Below, piece by piece: positions 12,036 through 24,729 of a DNA stretch of 64,000 nt; position 1 is the first letter of the stretch, and each line of letters opens with the position of its first letter. Location: contig OY718807.1 in assembly GCA_963070105.1 (NCBI GenBank), positions 7,789,983 through 7,853,982 of the forward strand. The letters run 5' to 3'. Below the pieces are notes generated by a model that searched no databases, had not been told where the DNA came from, and saw only the letters and a list, made by a program, of their open reading frames with translations. Source of the DNA: Litomosoides sigmodontis (lineage: Eukaryota; Nematoda; Chromadorea; Rhabditida; Onchocercidae). A program made the position numbers and the translations under genes.

Positions 12036-15000
12036 TCACATCCGGAAATCTTTTCCATCACGACCACCAGCAAATGCCAACTTCACGATATATGGGGCTT
12101 TGCCAACTGCAACATTTTTGACAGTAACTAATAAGGACCGATATAAGTATGCTGATGTTGAAGAATCGTCTACTCCCTGGTGGGCAATGTGACATAATGA
12201 ATTTTAGAAATTTATAAACTTTTTCACTTTCCTGTATCAATGGCTCAGATTTGCATTAGAAAAACCAGTCAAATTATTGCTTACAAAATATTTTGAACAT
12301 CAATAAAAAAGAATATTGAAGAACTTACCAGGGCTTTCAACTGGCGTATGGTTGGCTAGCATGAGAGCTTCTGTCGCACGCTCTGTACTAGAGAACTCAC
12401 AAATTCCCGCTGAACTACGTTCCGAACGTTGCGGAAAGATGATCACTTTTTCTGGTGTTACAGCTCCCTTGTCGACGAATAGCTGAAACATGATATATGT
12501 CTATCCTGGAATACTGTAGCTATTCCTTACTTCTTAAACATAACAATGATCAGGAATGGTTAACTGCAAAATGTGGTGCTATGTATTTATTAACTGTTGA
12601 AATGTGCGTGATAAATTTTGAAGACTGTCTGTACCTACGTTACAACGATTGATGTGATGTGTCTTTTTTTCCTTCAATATATTTCAGAAAAGCAAGGCAA
12701 GCGTTTGTTAATCATGCTATATCTATGTTCAAAAATGTACATCTTTTAGTTTCTCTTCTGTCATCGTCACGGGAGCATTGTACCAGTGCAACACGTGCGT
12801 TGGTTTTACGATCCGATTTCGTGCCGCCAATTCGGGAGTTGTATAACGTTGATTGCGACTATTGGTGTAATCTCTGTAATTTTTTAGCATCAGTTTCTGG
12901 ACACAAAAACAATTAATATTCGCATTTCTAGTTTTAGCCGTTGTCTTACGTTTGCCTCATCCATGTAACGCTAGGCAAATTTATTGTACTGTCGATTAAC
13001 GAAATGGGATTAGTCACCTCAAGATATGGAATTTCTTCTCTTCTATATAAAAATGTGAAGATCATCTCGCGTATTACCTGTATGAAGGTGTTCCGTCCGG
13101 CAATATGAATGGATCACGTATTTCGTGCAGAATTTGCTGTTTTGATGGTCTAAGAGCAAGTTTATTGCCGAAAATCATGGTACCATGCAGGTTGTCGATT
13201 GTTGTATAGACTTGGCGTACACTGCCCATTTGGGCCATTGCCGTATCTGTTTTCGATTTCATAAATTTGATCTAAAAAATAAGACAATAGAAGATCCTAA
13301 GGCAGAAAAATACGAATTTCTTGCCACTGTTTCTGATAGATCAAAAATGATTTAACGTCATAAATGAAAAGGACGAAAACTGCAGCTGCTCTCAAGAACA
13401 ATGAATACCTTATTGCAGTTACCATACAGACATAAGAGATTAAATAATTTATCACAGTTGAAATTATCCTGATCAATGCCATAAATCATCATTACAGGAC
13501 CATCACCATTGTAATAATCACGTTCATCTTCGTAGAGACCGGTTCCACTTCCTGTGAGACGAATTTTTAAGTAACGCAATAAATCCTTCAAATTTGTACA
13601 CTACAATACTCAACCAACTCTTAAAAATCAAAGTCGAGAAAGTGGCTATCACATCTCCCACATATAAAAGTTGAAGTAATTCAAATTATCAGCACAATCA
13701 GCTTTTTACAAATATGAAAACTGGTGGAAAAGCAGTGCAGTGGCAAGTGATATATTGAAGTAACCAAGCAGAATAGCACCGGCTCTATTATTTTTGCAGC
13801 ACTAGCAGTACTAAAACTAATTCTTAAATCTATTCGTCCGTTGTAATTCTAGTTTTGCGAGCCATTTGGATTTCAGGATTTCGGAATTATGAATTGCACA
13901 TTTCAAAACCACTTTTCAATTTACAATTTTTGCATATAACGATGTACGCTACTAATAATAAAGTAAAGTATAACCTCTTCCACGTGCATATCCTCCTCGT
14001 CCATAGCTGCCATCACCACGACCAAATCCGCCCCGTCCGCCTCCTCTACTGTAATATCCATCACCACGAGAGTAACCATCTCCTCTTCCATAACCTTCAG
14101 TTCTGCTATATCCCCCATCGTATTCATCATAGTTACCACGGCCTCTACCATAACCACCGCCATACCGTTCATCGTGGTAACTATAATCACCAGGTGGGCC
14201 ACCACGACCTCGTCCACTGTATCCTCCTACAAGTACGCATTTTAAAAGTGTCCAAATAAGAAATTAATGCTTAACTGTGCTACATATCCGTATAAAAAAA
14301 ATTCTGCATCATCAATACTTGAACTGCTCGTCATATCATAAAGTACCACAGCATACCGTAGCTTGGAGGTCCACGTGGTCCAGGAGCTGAAAATAGGTAA
14401 AGGAAACATTTTATCACTAATCAAACCGTTAAAATTATATTAAATGGCAGTATTTAAAATGAAAAGAGAAACTGTAATAAATAATAGAAAAAATTACGTC
14501 CTCCACGGGGTCCCGCATCATTCAGCAACGTCTTTCGAGGCTCTTCCGTGTACTCTGAAACATAATGCCGAAATGAGTTATAACATACAGGCTATACCTT
14601 TTTTATATCATATCAGTTTGTAAACGAAATCAAAAAAAACATGCAGTAATACAACGCCGACCTTTGCAGCCTTGTATGAAATGTAAAGAAACATGCAGAA
14701 GACTCCAGCGACTTATCCATCAACCAGCCCCAGTAACACTCGAACAATGCAACATAATAGTATCAACGAACCTTATCCAGGTAATACATAAACTTAAGCC
14801 TGAGGCCAGCACCACTGCTACATAAATTCTTCCACACCGCAAGCTCTTTGCGGTAGAAACCTGCAGAAAAAGGGATGCGTTCACGTTTAAGGCCAATAAT
14901 TAATTTGTGAAGGCTAGGTAAGCCCTCACAAAAGTTCTCGTAGTTTCTTCGTCCTTATATCCTTTTGTGTATGTATTCTTTGTATGCAATGCATTCCAAT

Positions 15001-16822
15001 GTTGTACGCCATTAAATATCGATTTGCATTCCATCAATCCTATTAATCTGTTTTACCTTTTCGTTTACTTTAGTATCATTTATGCGGTTTACGACGATCA
15101 ATGATAGTTGCGAATGATAGCTGTACTGCAGTAATGATAATATGGAGAATATTTGTTTTTCTCAATTTCTCGATGTGATGCCACATTTTTTCATATTTGT
15201 AGTGCTGGATCATCTGATAATCGTTGTTTTTACCTGTTGTTTTGACTGTTTTCTGCACCAACTTAGAAAATATGCCTTCTACGATGAACCTCTTATGTTG
15301 CTGCTGATGCTGATGATACTGATGCTGCTGATGATGGTCATAGTGATGGATAATGATGGTGATGGTGCTGATAATAATAATGATGATGATGATGATAGTA
15401 TTGGTGACGAATAAGAAATGTAACACATCAGTAGATTATCTGCGATCTATTCATGTTGGTACTGTTATGTGTTGATGATAGTAAAATCAGTTACTGCTTT
15501 CCCGACCTTCGATCCACTCATGCTGACCGTCAGTGTAGTATGTATGGATTTAACTTTCATACTATGCTCTGTAATTTTACAACACCTGCAACGAATTCTA
15601 CGTCAATCGCACAACCACTAACATTCTGAACAAACAACCTGATTGTGGTGCCTTCGTATAATCCCACTGATCCATGTCATTTCGAGTCACTTTCACATGT
15701 TCTGGCTGAAAACGACTAACAATATATATGTTTGTATATCACAACCACTGCGATATAAATTGAAGGGCGTAAGAACGCTGTTTAATATACTATATACTAT
15801 ACTAAATATACTATATCTAGGTAGTTTTCAGAAAACGGACTATTTTTGATACAGCAAGTTCAGATTTAGTTATATATTATTGAAAATTTCCATTTTGAAG
15901 AATTCATAAATAACCTTAGCAAATTCGACTTTGAGTGTACAGCATCCAGAGTAAATATCAGCCCCATTCATTGCATGTTTTGCCTTCTTCGCGATTTCTG
16001 CACTTTCGAATTCAACCAGTGCTTGCAACATCGTACGGCGTATCATAGCAATGCGCTTCACAAAACCGTGCGGTTCACATATCTGTAACATCCAGCATGA
16101 TCGAATTCTTTTGTATATACTCTTACTGTTTATACCACAGCAGTAAATACAGAGCTCAGTCTTACTCGATCACTATCACCATGTCCCGATTGTAAGTGGC
16201 GGAAGTGAGTACAAACACAGAATGATGTTGATAAACGAAACATATTAACCAACAAGAGAATGTAAATAATACCTGGTGGATAACATCAACGTTAACGGGA
16301 TACTGTGCATTATAGATGGTCAATATAAGCACATGGTTCGGTGCCTCTGACTCAAGTCCCAATCGTTGGATCATTTTAGACGTAGAATAATTGAATAGAG
16401 CGGCCTGTCCAGCAACATAAATTTGATTTGTTTGTGCATATACGACACAAGAACGTGCACCTTCTACTTCCTAAAAATATTATCTCATTTTGACAATTGT
16501 CACTAAATATTTTGGTTCATTCTTACTTCAAAAACATTATATTAATACTATTCCTCCTCAGAACAACATGACATAATGGAATATCAACCTCAAATTCCAC
16601 CAATGCCATCCGTTTTCCAGGCATACAAGTAGCGTACGATATCGGACCAAAATGCGATAGCGCTTCCAGTAAATCAGCCTCAGTTGCTTTCGGACTCAAA
16701 TTTCGGACATGAACAACAATTGACGGATCCGGATTTGTTGGATCGACATTGTCGTCACGTCTGAAACGTTTTGATGGTGGAACTTGCGATCCACTCTCTT
16801 CTTCCTTCACCTCCGTATCCAT
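12036..16822 (-). CDS. hrpl-1: hnRNP L-type RNA-binding protein (RRM protein with Gly/Arg-rich linker)
   Basis: hnRNP L binds CA-rich RNA and regulates splicing and mRNA fate in the nucleus. The start MDTEVKEEESGSQVPPSKRF leads into RRM1 (VVHVRNLSPKATEADLLEAL). RRM2 lies at about 16342-15918 (YNAQYPVNVDVIHQ, RRTMLQALVEFES) and ends in the exon 15639-15705 (PEHVKVTRNDMDQWDYT). Small exons at about 14557-14500 and 14391-14356, then 14225-13985, encode a Gly/Arg/Tyr-rich linker with many RGG/GYGRG units. RRM3 follows (MMIYGIDQDNFNCDKLFNLL, then FMKSKTDTAMAQM), then FILPDGTPSYRDYTNSRNQR, HWYNAPVTMTEEKL and RRM4 with RSERSSAGICEF, ending AFAGGRDGKDFRM. This order matches animal hnRNP L. The ATG directly abuts an ACAG acceptor, so the message is probably trans-spliced there. 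Confidence 0.92.
15286..15412. repeat. GAT/GCT trinucleotide-rich tract in an hnRNP L intron
   Basis: An imperfect run of GCTGAT, GATGAT and GATAAT units lies in the 1.06 kb intron between hnRNP L exons 14557 and 15639. Reading frames through it give only simple-sequence peptides and are not genes. Confidence 0.8.
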
Positions 16823-16833
16823 CTGTAGATCAT
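16823..16833 (-). promoter_or_regulatory. Splice acceptor abutting the hnRNP L ATG
   Basis: The minus strand reads GATCTACAG followed at once by the ATG at 16822. Either a trans-splice site with a zero-length UTR or the end of an intron in the 5' UTR. Confidence 0.4.
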
Positions 16834-17276
16834 ATATGTACAGATTTACTACCTCATTTCCAGAACTGTATAACAGCAGCGCATTTTATATAAAAAAATA
16901 AAGACATCTCTCCTCCTACAATGACAACCTTATCAAACGCCTCCGCAAAAACCCCGTAAATAACCTACCTACCTACTCACGCAGAAGTTTCAACTACAAA
17001 TACCGTCCATCCACATATTACCATAAGCATAGTTTCCGGCCCACCCATGTCCTCTAATTCATTCGGTAGAGTCTGTAAGTGGCAAGTGCGGAGAATCCTT
17101 GAGAGATATCGTAACATGTAGTTGACTGCATAATCCTTTGTAATAATGCAAATGACGAATTTAAATTTATCGTATGTGTACAGGATGAAAATATAGAATG
17201 ATAACAAGGACAATCAATGGCACTATCCGAAGATTCCTGCCGCATCAGGACATGCATGTATCCTATCGCATTAAAT
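16823..17276 (-). other. Short NEMF-to-hnRNP L intergenic gap
   Basis: Only 454 bases separate the NEMF stop from the hnRNP L start in the same direction. The acceptor directly before the hnRNP L ATG (GATCTACAG then ATG, at 16823) would fit either a downstream operon gene or an independent trans-spliced gene. The gap has no recognised coding content. Confidence 0.4.
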
Positions 17277-20200
17277 CTATCTTCGGTTCAGTTGTGGAGC
17301 CGATATCCTAACTTTTCCCGGGATATTCCTTGAAATTTGGTCATCGGTTGCCAACACTTTAAGCAAACTCAATTCTTGTACATTCGCCGATTTATCACGC
17401 TGAAAATTATACAATGAGTCGTTTAACACAAAACATATACGAAGTTCCAATGAAAAAATCTATATTAGAACTGCAATCTTGATTGCGCACCGATACTAGC
17501 TATGAAATTTTAACCATTATCATTTCCAAACTGCAACACTATAACACTTAGAATGAGTTCATTTTATGTCCCATTGTACTGCATTTTTAGTACAGTCATA
17601 GTGCAGAAGTTTTAATATTTCCAGATAAACCCTTCCAAATTACGCACACTATGTAGAGAAAGGTCAGTAAGTTTACCTCAAAGAGCGCTATTGCACTTTT
17701 AGCTGCTTTTCCACGTTTCCCGGTTCCTGGAGTCAATTTCACTTTATATTTAAAGTTATGCATTGTTTGGTATGGTGCCACAACCACCAAAGCAAACAGA
17801 AGAACATCCTCATTCAAGGGCCGCCATGTTAACGAATTCAACATTTTCGTCTCTTCGGCATCCATTACTGCCATATCTGCCTCCAGCGGTTCATCATCTT
17901 CCTCCTGAAGTTAAACGTTATCTTTAACGTTGATGACAAATGATAGATGTTAGAATGGGCAAACAATTGTTGCTTTGAAACGTAAATTTCACTCAGTCAA
18001 CTTAACTTCCCATATACTCTTGAACAATTTGGCCCTCCATATTTGAAATTTGATTCTATCCATTGCAAAAGTGGCATCGCAATGAATGACTGATATTGTT
18101 AATATGTTTGAAAAGACTTCAAGTGAATTTTAGCTAATGTCTTACTTCTTTAGGCTTTGCTGATGATCCAGCTCTTTCTCCAGTCACTGCTACATTCTCC
18201 TCATGCTCAACCTGACTAGGCGCTTTGCGCTCCTGGACATTCTTCTTTTTTACTTTCTCCAAAAGCTTTTCATTTATATTTTTTTCTGCAAAGAAATCCC
18301 ATCATTAATATCAAAATAGTAACAAACCTCATAACAACCAGAATAATATTAACGTACAACATATATACTTCGAGAATTCTAGAATCATTATATCTAGTGT
18401 TTGTAGATATCTAATGTTTCTGATATTGTTAATGTTCGAAGATAGTGTTATGTTTGAAGAGACCTCAAGTATATTTTAGCTGATGTCTTACTTCTTTAGG
18501 CTTTGCTGATGATCCCATCCCTTTCCCCAGTCGCAAAAGCAAACAAAATCAACTGCAGAAATAATGCATAATAAAGTTTAGGAGGTATCGTTATCATCAA
18601 AATCATGGAAATGATAGGTCAATTTGCAAAGTCGAGCAATACTCAATACTTGACAGTCAGCGTAAGAATTAATGTACGAACTAATTAACACTTAATAAAA
18701 CACCATTACTTCCAGCTTAAAATTGAATTTAAACCCATGTATCCGAGATAAACATATATGAGATAACACCAATAAAAGTATGGCTTTCGCTTTATATTAA
18801 GAGGGATAAGGATTCCTTTGGTGTTAAAAATGTGCAAACAAACTTTCGGGATTTCCTGCATCCTTTGGCCTTGATGCCAGCAGCATCAACCTTAACTCAC
18901 GCTCTTCATCATCTTGATCACCATATTTCTTTTTGATTTTTTCCGCTTTATGTTTCTGCCGACGAGTCATAGGACGCACTTTGCCATTTTCCTTCAGTTC
19001 ATTTACTTTCTGTGTGTTGTCACTGTCCCGCATATCATTAGCAGTCATGATAGCAGGTTTTCTTTGTACTGACGGGCCAACTTGAATAATGGTATAACTA
19101 TCATCCTCATCTGCACCTTTTCCTTTACTAATGATCCCTTGCAAATCAACCTGAACATCGTTTTACTAATGATAACCAAAACATAGTTGTTTAGAATCAT
19201 TTGTCCTATACACACAAGCTGGTAACAGACCTTTATAAACCAGTATGATTTCATCCGATTAAGACTTTTCAAGCAGCAAAAAAGTTGCATAATTAACACA
19301 GGGTCCCTTCAAAAAATCACTGAGAAAAGCTACACGATAACTTAAATAGTGAAAATCTTATATGAATTTATAAATCATTTCATGAACAAGTTATAATATT
19401 TATTTAATGGCTATAATGACACCATCTTACAAATTTCGATTAATGCAAGAGATAACCAAATTTTAAGATTTTGTATCTGGCAGAAAAATCCTCTAACCTC
19501 TCCCCTCCAAATTTATATCTACTTCCAAAGTTTTCATAAACCTGAGAGAAACAGTAATCCCATTTCTGTTCTTTTGCTACATTTCTGGATAGTATAAACT
19601 GAACAACATCCCAATAACCGTCATCGAAAATATGCGTACTGAAAATTTTTACCTGAACGTCAGGGAAATCATTAATTTGCGAATCAGAATTTCTTTCTTC
19701 TTCACTTCCACTTACGGAAATCTCATCATCTTTACTATCATCTTGGTTCACAGTACCGTCTTCTGTCGCCACCGCTAGAGCAGTTTTTCTTTCCCCTGCA
19801 TGTCTTTCTAAGGACTCCTCATCCAGTTGAAACATTATACCAAATCCCATTTGTAATTGACATGTTGGTATGTAATTCTTCTTGCCACGTATCATAAAGC
19901 TACCTGGTGTTAGATATTCACCCGTTGGTGCTGTCCTGGAAACCTACAATTGATTATAGTTAAATCTTTTATCTTTGCTCTCATCTCATTTCAATTATTT
20001 TTCAGACAACATCCGAAAGAATACTCATTACAGAGTCTTCGACAAATTTTTTTTTTGTTTGCTGCAAAACAAATAACATAATAATAATGTGTCGAATAAT
20101 TTCACATTTATATTTCTCATTATTTTACCGCGTAAGGTTGAACCTACATAAAAGGATCGCAATACCATACACTCTTATGCCTTTCTAATTCTATATATTT

Positions 20201-23200
20201 TTTTAATATCCTTTGTTTTGAATTTACAACTTGAACAGTTATCTCAAAACTTTACCTGATGCTGATAAACCCACCACGCTGAGGTTGTTACTTTTGCTTC
20301 CCATGCGGAGGAATAGCAAATGGCCATGGTAGCAGCCTCATTCAGAGTTCGAGGTGGTACATCACCACCTCCCAATTTATTGCGTATAATAACAGAGGAT
20401 GCACCCCGTGTATCTGCATGCATATAAATATCACCTGGCCGAAGATATCTAAATAATTATCATTCACTTTGAAAACTGATATCACTCCATTAAATGTAGA
20501 TCCAAAAAAGTAAGAAAATAACAGTGCAATTGCAAATCTACCTTTTCACGAGCAATTCATTCTGCTGAGCATCACGACCACCAATCACCAAATAATTTTC
20601 GGAACTGACAAACCAAAAAAATTTCTCAAACCACATCACACGTCGCCTTTTCATAACTTCCGCTTTTGTATGAACCTTAATACTGAACAAATAAAAAAGA
20701 GGATAGGGTAAAAGTTGAATGAGCTAAGCTTTCCACTCAACGACCTTAGTTTCCTTCTTAGTTTAAATTAACCATAAAAATTTAAACACTACCACTTCCA
20801 GAGTCTCCTTTGTTTTTATTTTCGCTGATTTTAATGCCTTTGATGAAGCAAAAATTGTTTTCTGTTGCTTTTGTTCAGCAGCTTTTTTTTCCGCACGGAG
20901 CTTCCTAGCGTTCCGATACGATGACAAAGCAATATCAATAGTCACCTCAAATAAAGAACATATACTACGCACATGCCTTCCATTTTATTGAAGATCTTCC
21001 TCAAACTCCGAAAAACAAGACTGGATTGGTTCAAAATTTCTGTTACAGTGCTTGCACCATAATTACTTTTTTAGGATCGACTTTTGGACGATATGGATCC
21101 CTGAGAAGCAATGTCATTTCATTCGAATTCAAATTTAATCCAACGATAGAAGTGGCAATTGGACTGCCAGCCTCACAAGCACTTGCTCGCATTTCTTCAA
21201 TGGATTTCCAACTGAGCTAAAATTAGCACATCAATTACTTTTCGATAATTTTGAAAATGTTCGAGAATTGCTTTCTGAACAACGAAATAACTTCACTTGA
21301 TTCGCGATAGCTGATCGAATAACCAGCAAAGCTTTGTCCACCAGATCACTGTTTAGCTCAATCAATTCAGCCATTTCTTCCCTTTCCACTTGTGCAACTT
21401 TTAAAGCCGCTATTCTGTCCTGTATTAACAACGAAAGTTGTTCATTTATAAAACCCCTGGCATAGAATTGTGTTTTAATAACAATCTTTTCAGAAATAGA
21501 AAGTTTTGATAATTAAAAAGAACACCATAGCGACACCTGATGATCCTTCATGATATTGTTTAGTTTCTTCATTGCTTCCTTTTCTGCATTTAGCGCTTTT
21601 ATATCAGCTTTTTGTAACTCCAGCTTGGAAAAGAATTCATCGACGCACTCTGAGAAGGAAGCAAAACGTTTTGTTCGCATTTCACTAAACTGTGAAAACA
21701 GGAATGGATGAAACTCCTGAAATGAATATATGACTCAATCATTATACATATTAAATTGTTAGGAATCAACAGTACACATCAAATCAAGAAACCTGATATG
21801 TTTCGACAACAACACCATCTGTCCTCACATCCTCTTTGCATATCAGAAACCCTTCAGTTGCATTACATCTAACTGAATTGAAAATGTGATGAGCTAGTTG
21901 GAAGGCTTCAAGTAATTTTGCAGCACCGCTTTCCTCCATGTCGATATTTACACCAATCTTAAATTTATCACAGTGGAAAACTATTATCAGAAATATCACA
22001 TTTCGATATCATATTACCTAACCACGTCTCTACTGGCATTTATACCAATGGATTGCCGACTGTTATATTAACAGTTTCCCCTTTTTTCCTTCCTCGTTAT
22101 TTAGTTCAATTCTTCCCGCACTTCCAGATTTTTGATCAGAACTAGTGAGATTCTAAAATCATCGAAATATGTTGTATATAAAATTATATATCTCACGGTA
22201 ATTAATGCCTAACAAATTCAAAAGATAATCCTAAATCTGGTTAGAATTATTTCACATAAAGAATGTAATTGAGCTGATAAACAGTACCAGTATGAGAAAT
22301 TGAATTAAAAATCAAAACTTTGGGTCTAAATTCACCGAAATCATCGAAAAACGAGTTAATGGTTCTTAACCCTCCAGGAATTTGAGCTGACACATCCAAT
22401 GGACTAGGGTTATCAAATTAAAGAATAACCATCTTCTACCAGTTAAAGATTCAACTTTCAAAAACTAGAATAAAGAACGAACGAATGCCCAGTACATGAT
22501 ACTCTTAAAACATCAAACCAGGCCAAACCTGAGCATTTCGAGCAACACCAACGACTCTCAATGAATGTTCAATTAAAGTAGGACCATACTGAGTAAGAGG
22601 AGCAAGAAACCGCTTCACTGAATCACCCTTTTTGGCTTTTTTCAATCTTTCCATCAGCTCATCTTTCGTTGGGCAACTAATATCATGCCTGACAGCTTCA
22701 AGTGGATACCTAAATGGAGGTTTTTTTTTTTTAATTCGAAACTATGAAAAATAAACTGGCAATATCAAGAAGATAAAAAGAAGGATGACCGTTTTTGAAC
22801 AGAGAAACGCGTGTCCGTCTCTTTGTCAGTTCTTGGCCGCAACACGTTAAGTATAGTGTAATTGTTGTCCGTTAGCAATACGTTGCCTCTGTCGTACAAT
22901 TCAACGATCTATCACAACATGTTTCATAAAGTATAAAAAATAAGACAACGGCACTAGGACATAGGTTTCCTGGTTACGACCGAAGTTGATAAATATTTAA
23001 GCAAAAGCCATGTCAACTTTCCATCGTTACGTAACAATTTTTTACATCGTTAAGTCTCTCATAAAACTTCACCACTTCCTACGTTGGATAGAGAAACCAG
23101 GTATCCTTTCAAGCAGTTACAGAAATTACAATGTTGCAAGCAAATGCAACAATGAGAATTCTACAACAATATTATTACACAAACCACATGGCACGCATAT

Positions 23201-23603
23201 TCATCAAGACCGAACTGCATATCGATTATTCGATCAACACCAAGTTGTGTAACGTGTTCCAGCCGTTTATGCCTGATGTGCTTTCGGAGCTTCATGGTGA
23301 AAGAGGAAGGGAATTGCGCTTTAGGCCAATCGAATGTGGTTTTATGAATTCTGCATCCTGATTCCAACATGATGAAACATTTTTCATCCGGCCTGTAATA
23401 CTATGTAAATTCTGTCCCTCATTGCAACTCAACCTCTATCATATTGAAGAACATGTAATTAGTTCATGAAAATCATACTTCTGAATCCGTATAAGATATG
23501 TTTTAGGATCCACATCATACACATTGGCAACACGCTGACCAGCTAGGTCCTTCAAGTCATGAATTACAGCGAACACATCCAGTGTAGAAAATCGATTCTT
23601 CAT
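17277..23603 (-). CDS. NEMF / Rqc2 ribosome-associated quality control factor
   Basis: NEMF binds stalled 60S ribosomes with peptidyl-tRNA, recruits the ligase Listerin, and its yeast form Rqc2 adds C-terminal tails. NFACT-N domain: [20 protein letters not shown] at 23603, then [41 protein letters not shown] and [14 protein letters not shown]; the last carries the D-R pair of the catalytic-type signature. A coiled region follows at about 22.0-20.7 kb. [46 protein letters not shown] and [15 protein letters not shown]. Then come an acidic stretch, a Lys-rich stretch ([15 protein letters not shown]) and NFACT-C with [20 protein letters not shown] and the end [19 protein letters not shown]. This is the full domain order. 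The ATG lies 1 base after TTGTTCAG, a likely trans-splice acceptor. Codons and motifs look intact. Confidence 0.94.
18091..18186 (-). repeat. Copy 1 of a duplicated segment (functional NEMF exon end plus donor)
   Basis: This copy spans the 3' end of a NEMF exon (...[13 protein letters not shown], donor GTAAGAC) and about 50 bases of the following intron. It aligns with 18421-18533 over most of its length. Reading frame and donor are intact. Confidence 0.85.
18421..18533 (-). pseudogene. Copy 2 of the duplicated segment (NEMF pseudo-exon)
   Basis: A second copy of the exon end and donor lies about 330 bases upstream in the transcript, inside the preceding intron. It keeps TCATCAGCAAAGCCTAAAGAA and the GTAAGACAT donor. 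An extra base in the GGGATGGGATC part breaks the frame relative to copy 1, and an insertion lengthens its intronic part. It is read as a decayed duplicate, possibly a cryptic donor. Confidence 0.7.
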
Positions 23604-23605
23604 GC

Positions 23606-24729
23606 TGAACAAGCTTTATGTACATATTAATCAAGCTAATGCAACCCACACACCCAGCACTTCCACATCTGTGTGTTTTGTATGTGTTCATTCATTGTAA
23701 AACCCTTTGAATCCTTTGTATCTCTCAATCATCTCGCAATAATGCTGTAAGAATATTCTCTCGTCACTGATTATTTTTGCAGCACTAGTTACTTGCTACA
23801 ACTCCGTCTTACTTTTGCAGCCACAAAATTAGAGAGGTATAAACACTCCACAGAACACCACATGAAATACCACACGCTCAAGTAACTGAAGGATAGCAAC
23901 CATTTCTAAAATTGCAATTTACAGTAATTTAATGTGAATTTAAACGAAACAATGGAACGATGTAAAACAAAACCGCTGTAAATGACAGTACTGGTAATCA
24001 TTCTGCTTCATAAAAGTTTGGTGTATGACGTACGACCATAGCTGATCGCAAAGCACACAACTGCATCCATAACAAGCCCTTACGAAGAACAAGAGCAGGA
24101 TTAATTAATAGTTGAAATATTTAATGTTACACGAAACTCGAAAACAAATACTCCAAACACAAGCGAAAACGAGACAAAATAATTTACTTACTAGAGAAAA
24201 AAAACGAAAAAATAAAGCTATTAAACAACAGTCATTCGGGACGACAGAAAAGACTGATATTTTGGTATATGTGCATAAATACAACATTGCACATCTTGTA
24301 GCAATATTATAAAACACAAGGAGCAGAGGAAAGACTGATATACCTACAAGATTACAATCTGTATTTTCAGCTCCGTCAGCACCATTGTCAACTAATGTAC
24401 AACATATATGCATAGAGTTACAGTTATTTCTTAACATAAAGAAACCCAAGATGACACGTGAGATTTGATGCAACAATTTAAAGACTCATGTTCATCAATG
24501 TCCGTGCTAATAACATTTGCACCTATAAATACGATCCAGAAAATAAATTTTCCCATCATTTTTCTAATAAAGAAGGCAAAGAGTTAACAAATCAATAAAA
24601 AGATGAAATATGATGCTAATAAGAAAGCAACCGCCCAGCCTTACTTATAGCTTCTTAGTGCCACTACCGCCAAATTTGTTCTGAATATTAATCACTATTC
24701 GAAATGGCTGTAGTGTCTGTCATATCTTC
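23606..24729. other. Intergenic region DIS3L2 to NEMF
   Basis: These 1.1 kb should hold the DIS3L2 3' UTR and the NEMF promoter or trans-splice leader region. A 123-codon minus-strand open frame at 24105-24476 is hydrophobic and Cys-rich without family resemblance; I do not support it as a gene. Confidence 0.5.

Noticed and set aside
13921..14217. Met/Val-rich minus-strand frame
   Set aside because: A shifted frame of the same RGG exon.
13855..14259. 134-residue His-rich plus-strand frame
   Set aside because: It is the antisense of the Gly/Arg/Tyr-rich hnRNP L exon; the minus-strand RGG reading joins in phase with neighbouring exons.
15076..15426. Frames through the GAT/GCT tract
   Set aside because: Simple-sequence artefacts within an hnRNP L intron.
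16977..17257. Open frames between hnRNP L and NEMF
   Set aside because: They overlap neither homologous exon; NEMF ends at 17277 with the conserved APQLNRR tail.
24105..24476. 123-residue hydrophobic, Cys-rich frame between NEMF and DIS3L2
   Set aside because: No family resemblance, no splice context, AT-rich composition; likely chance.
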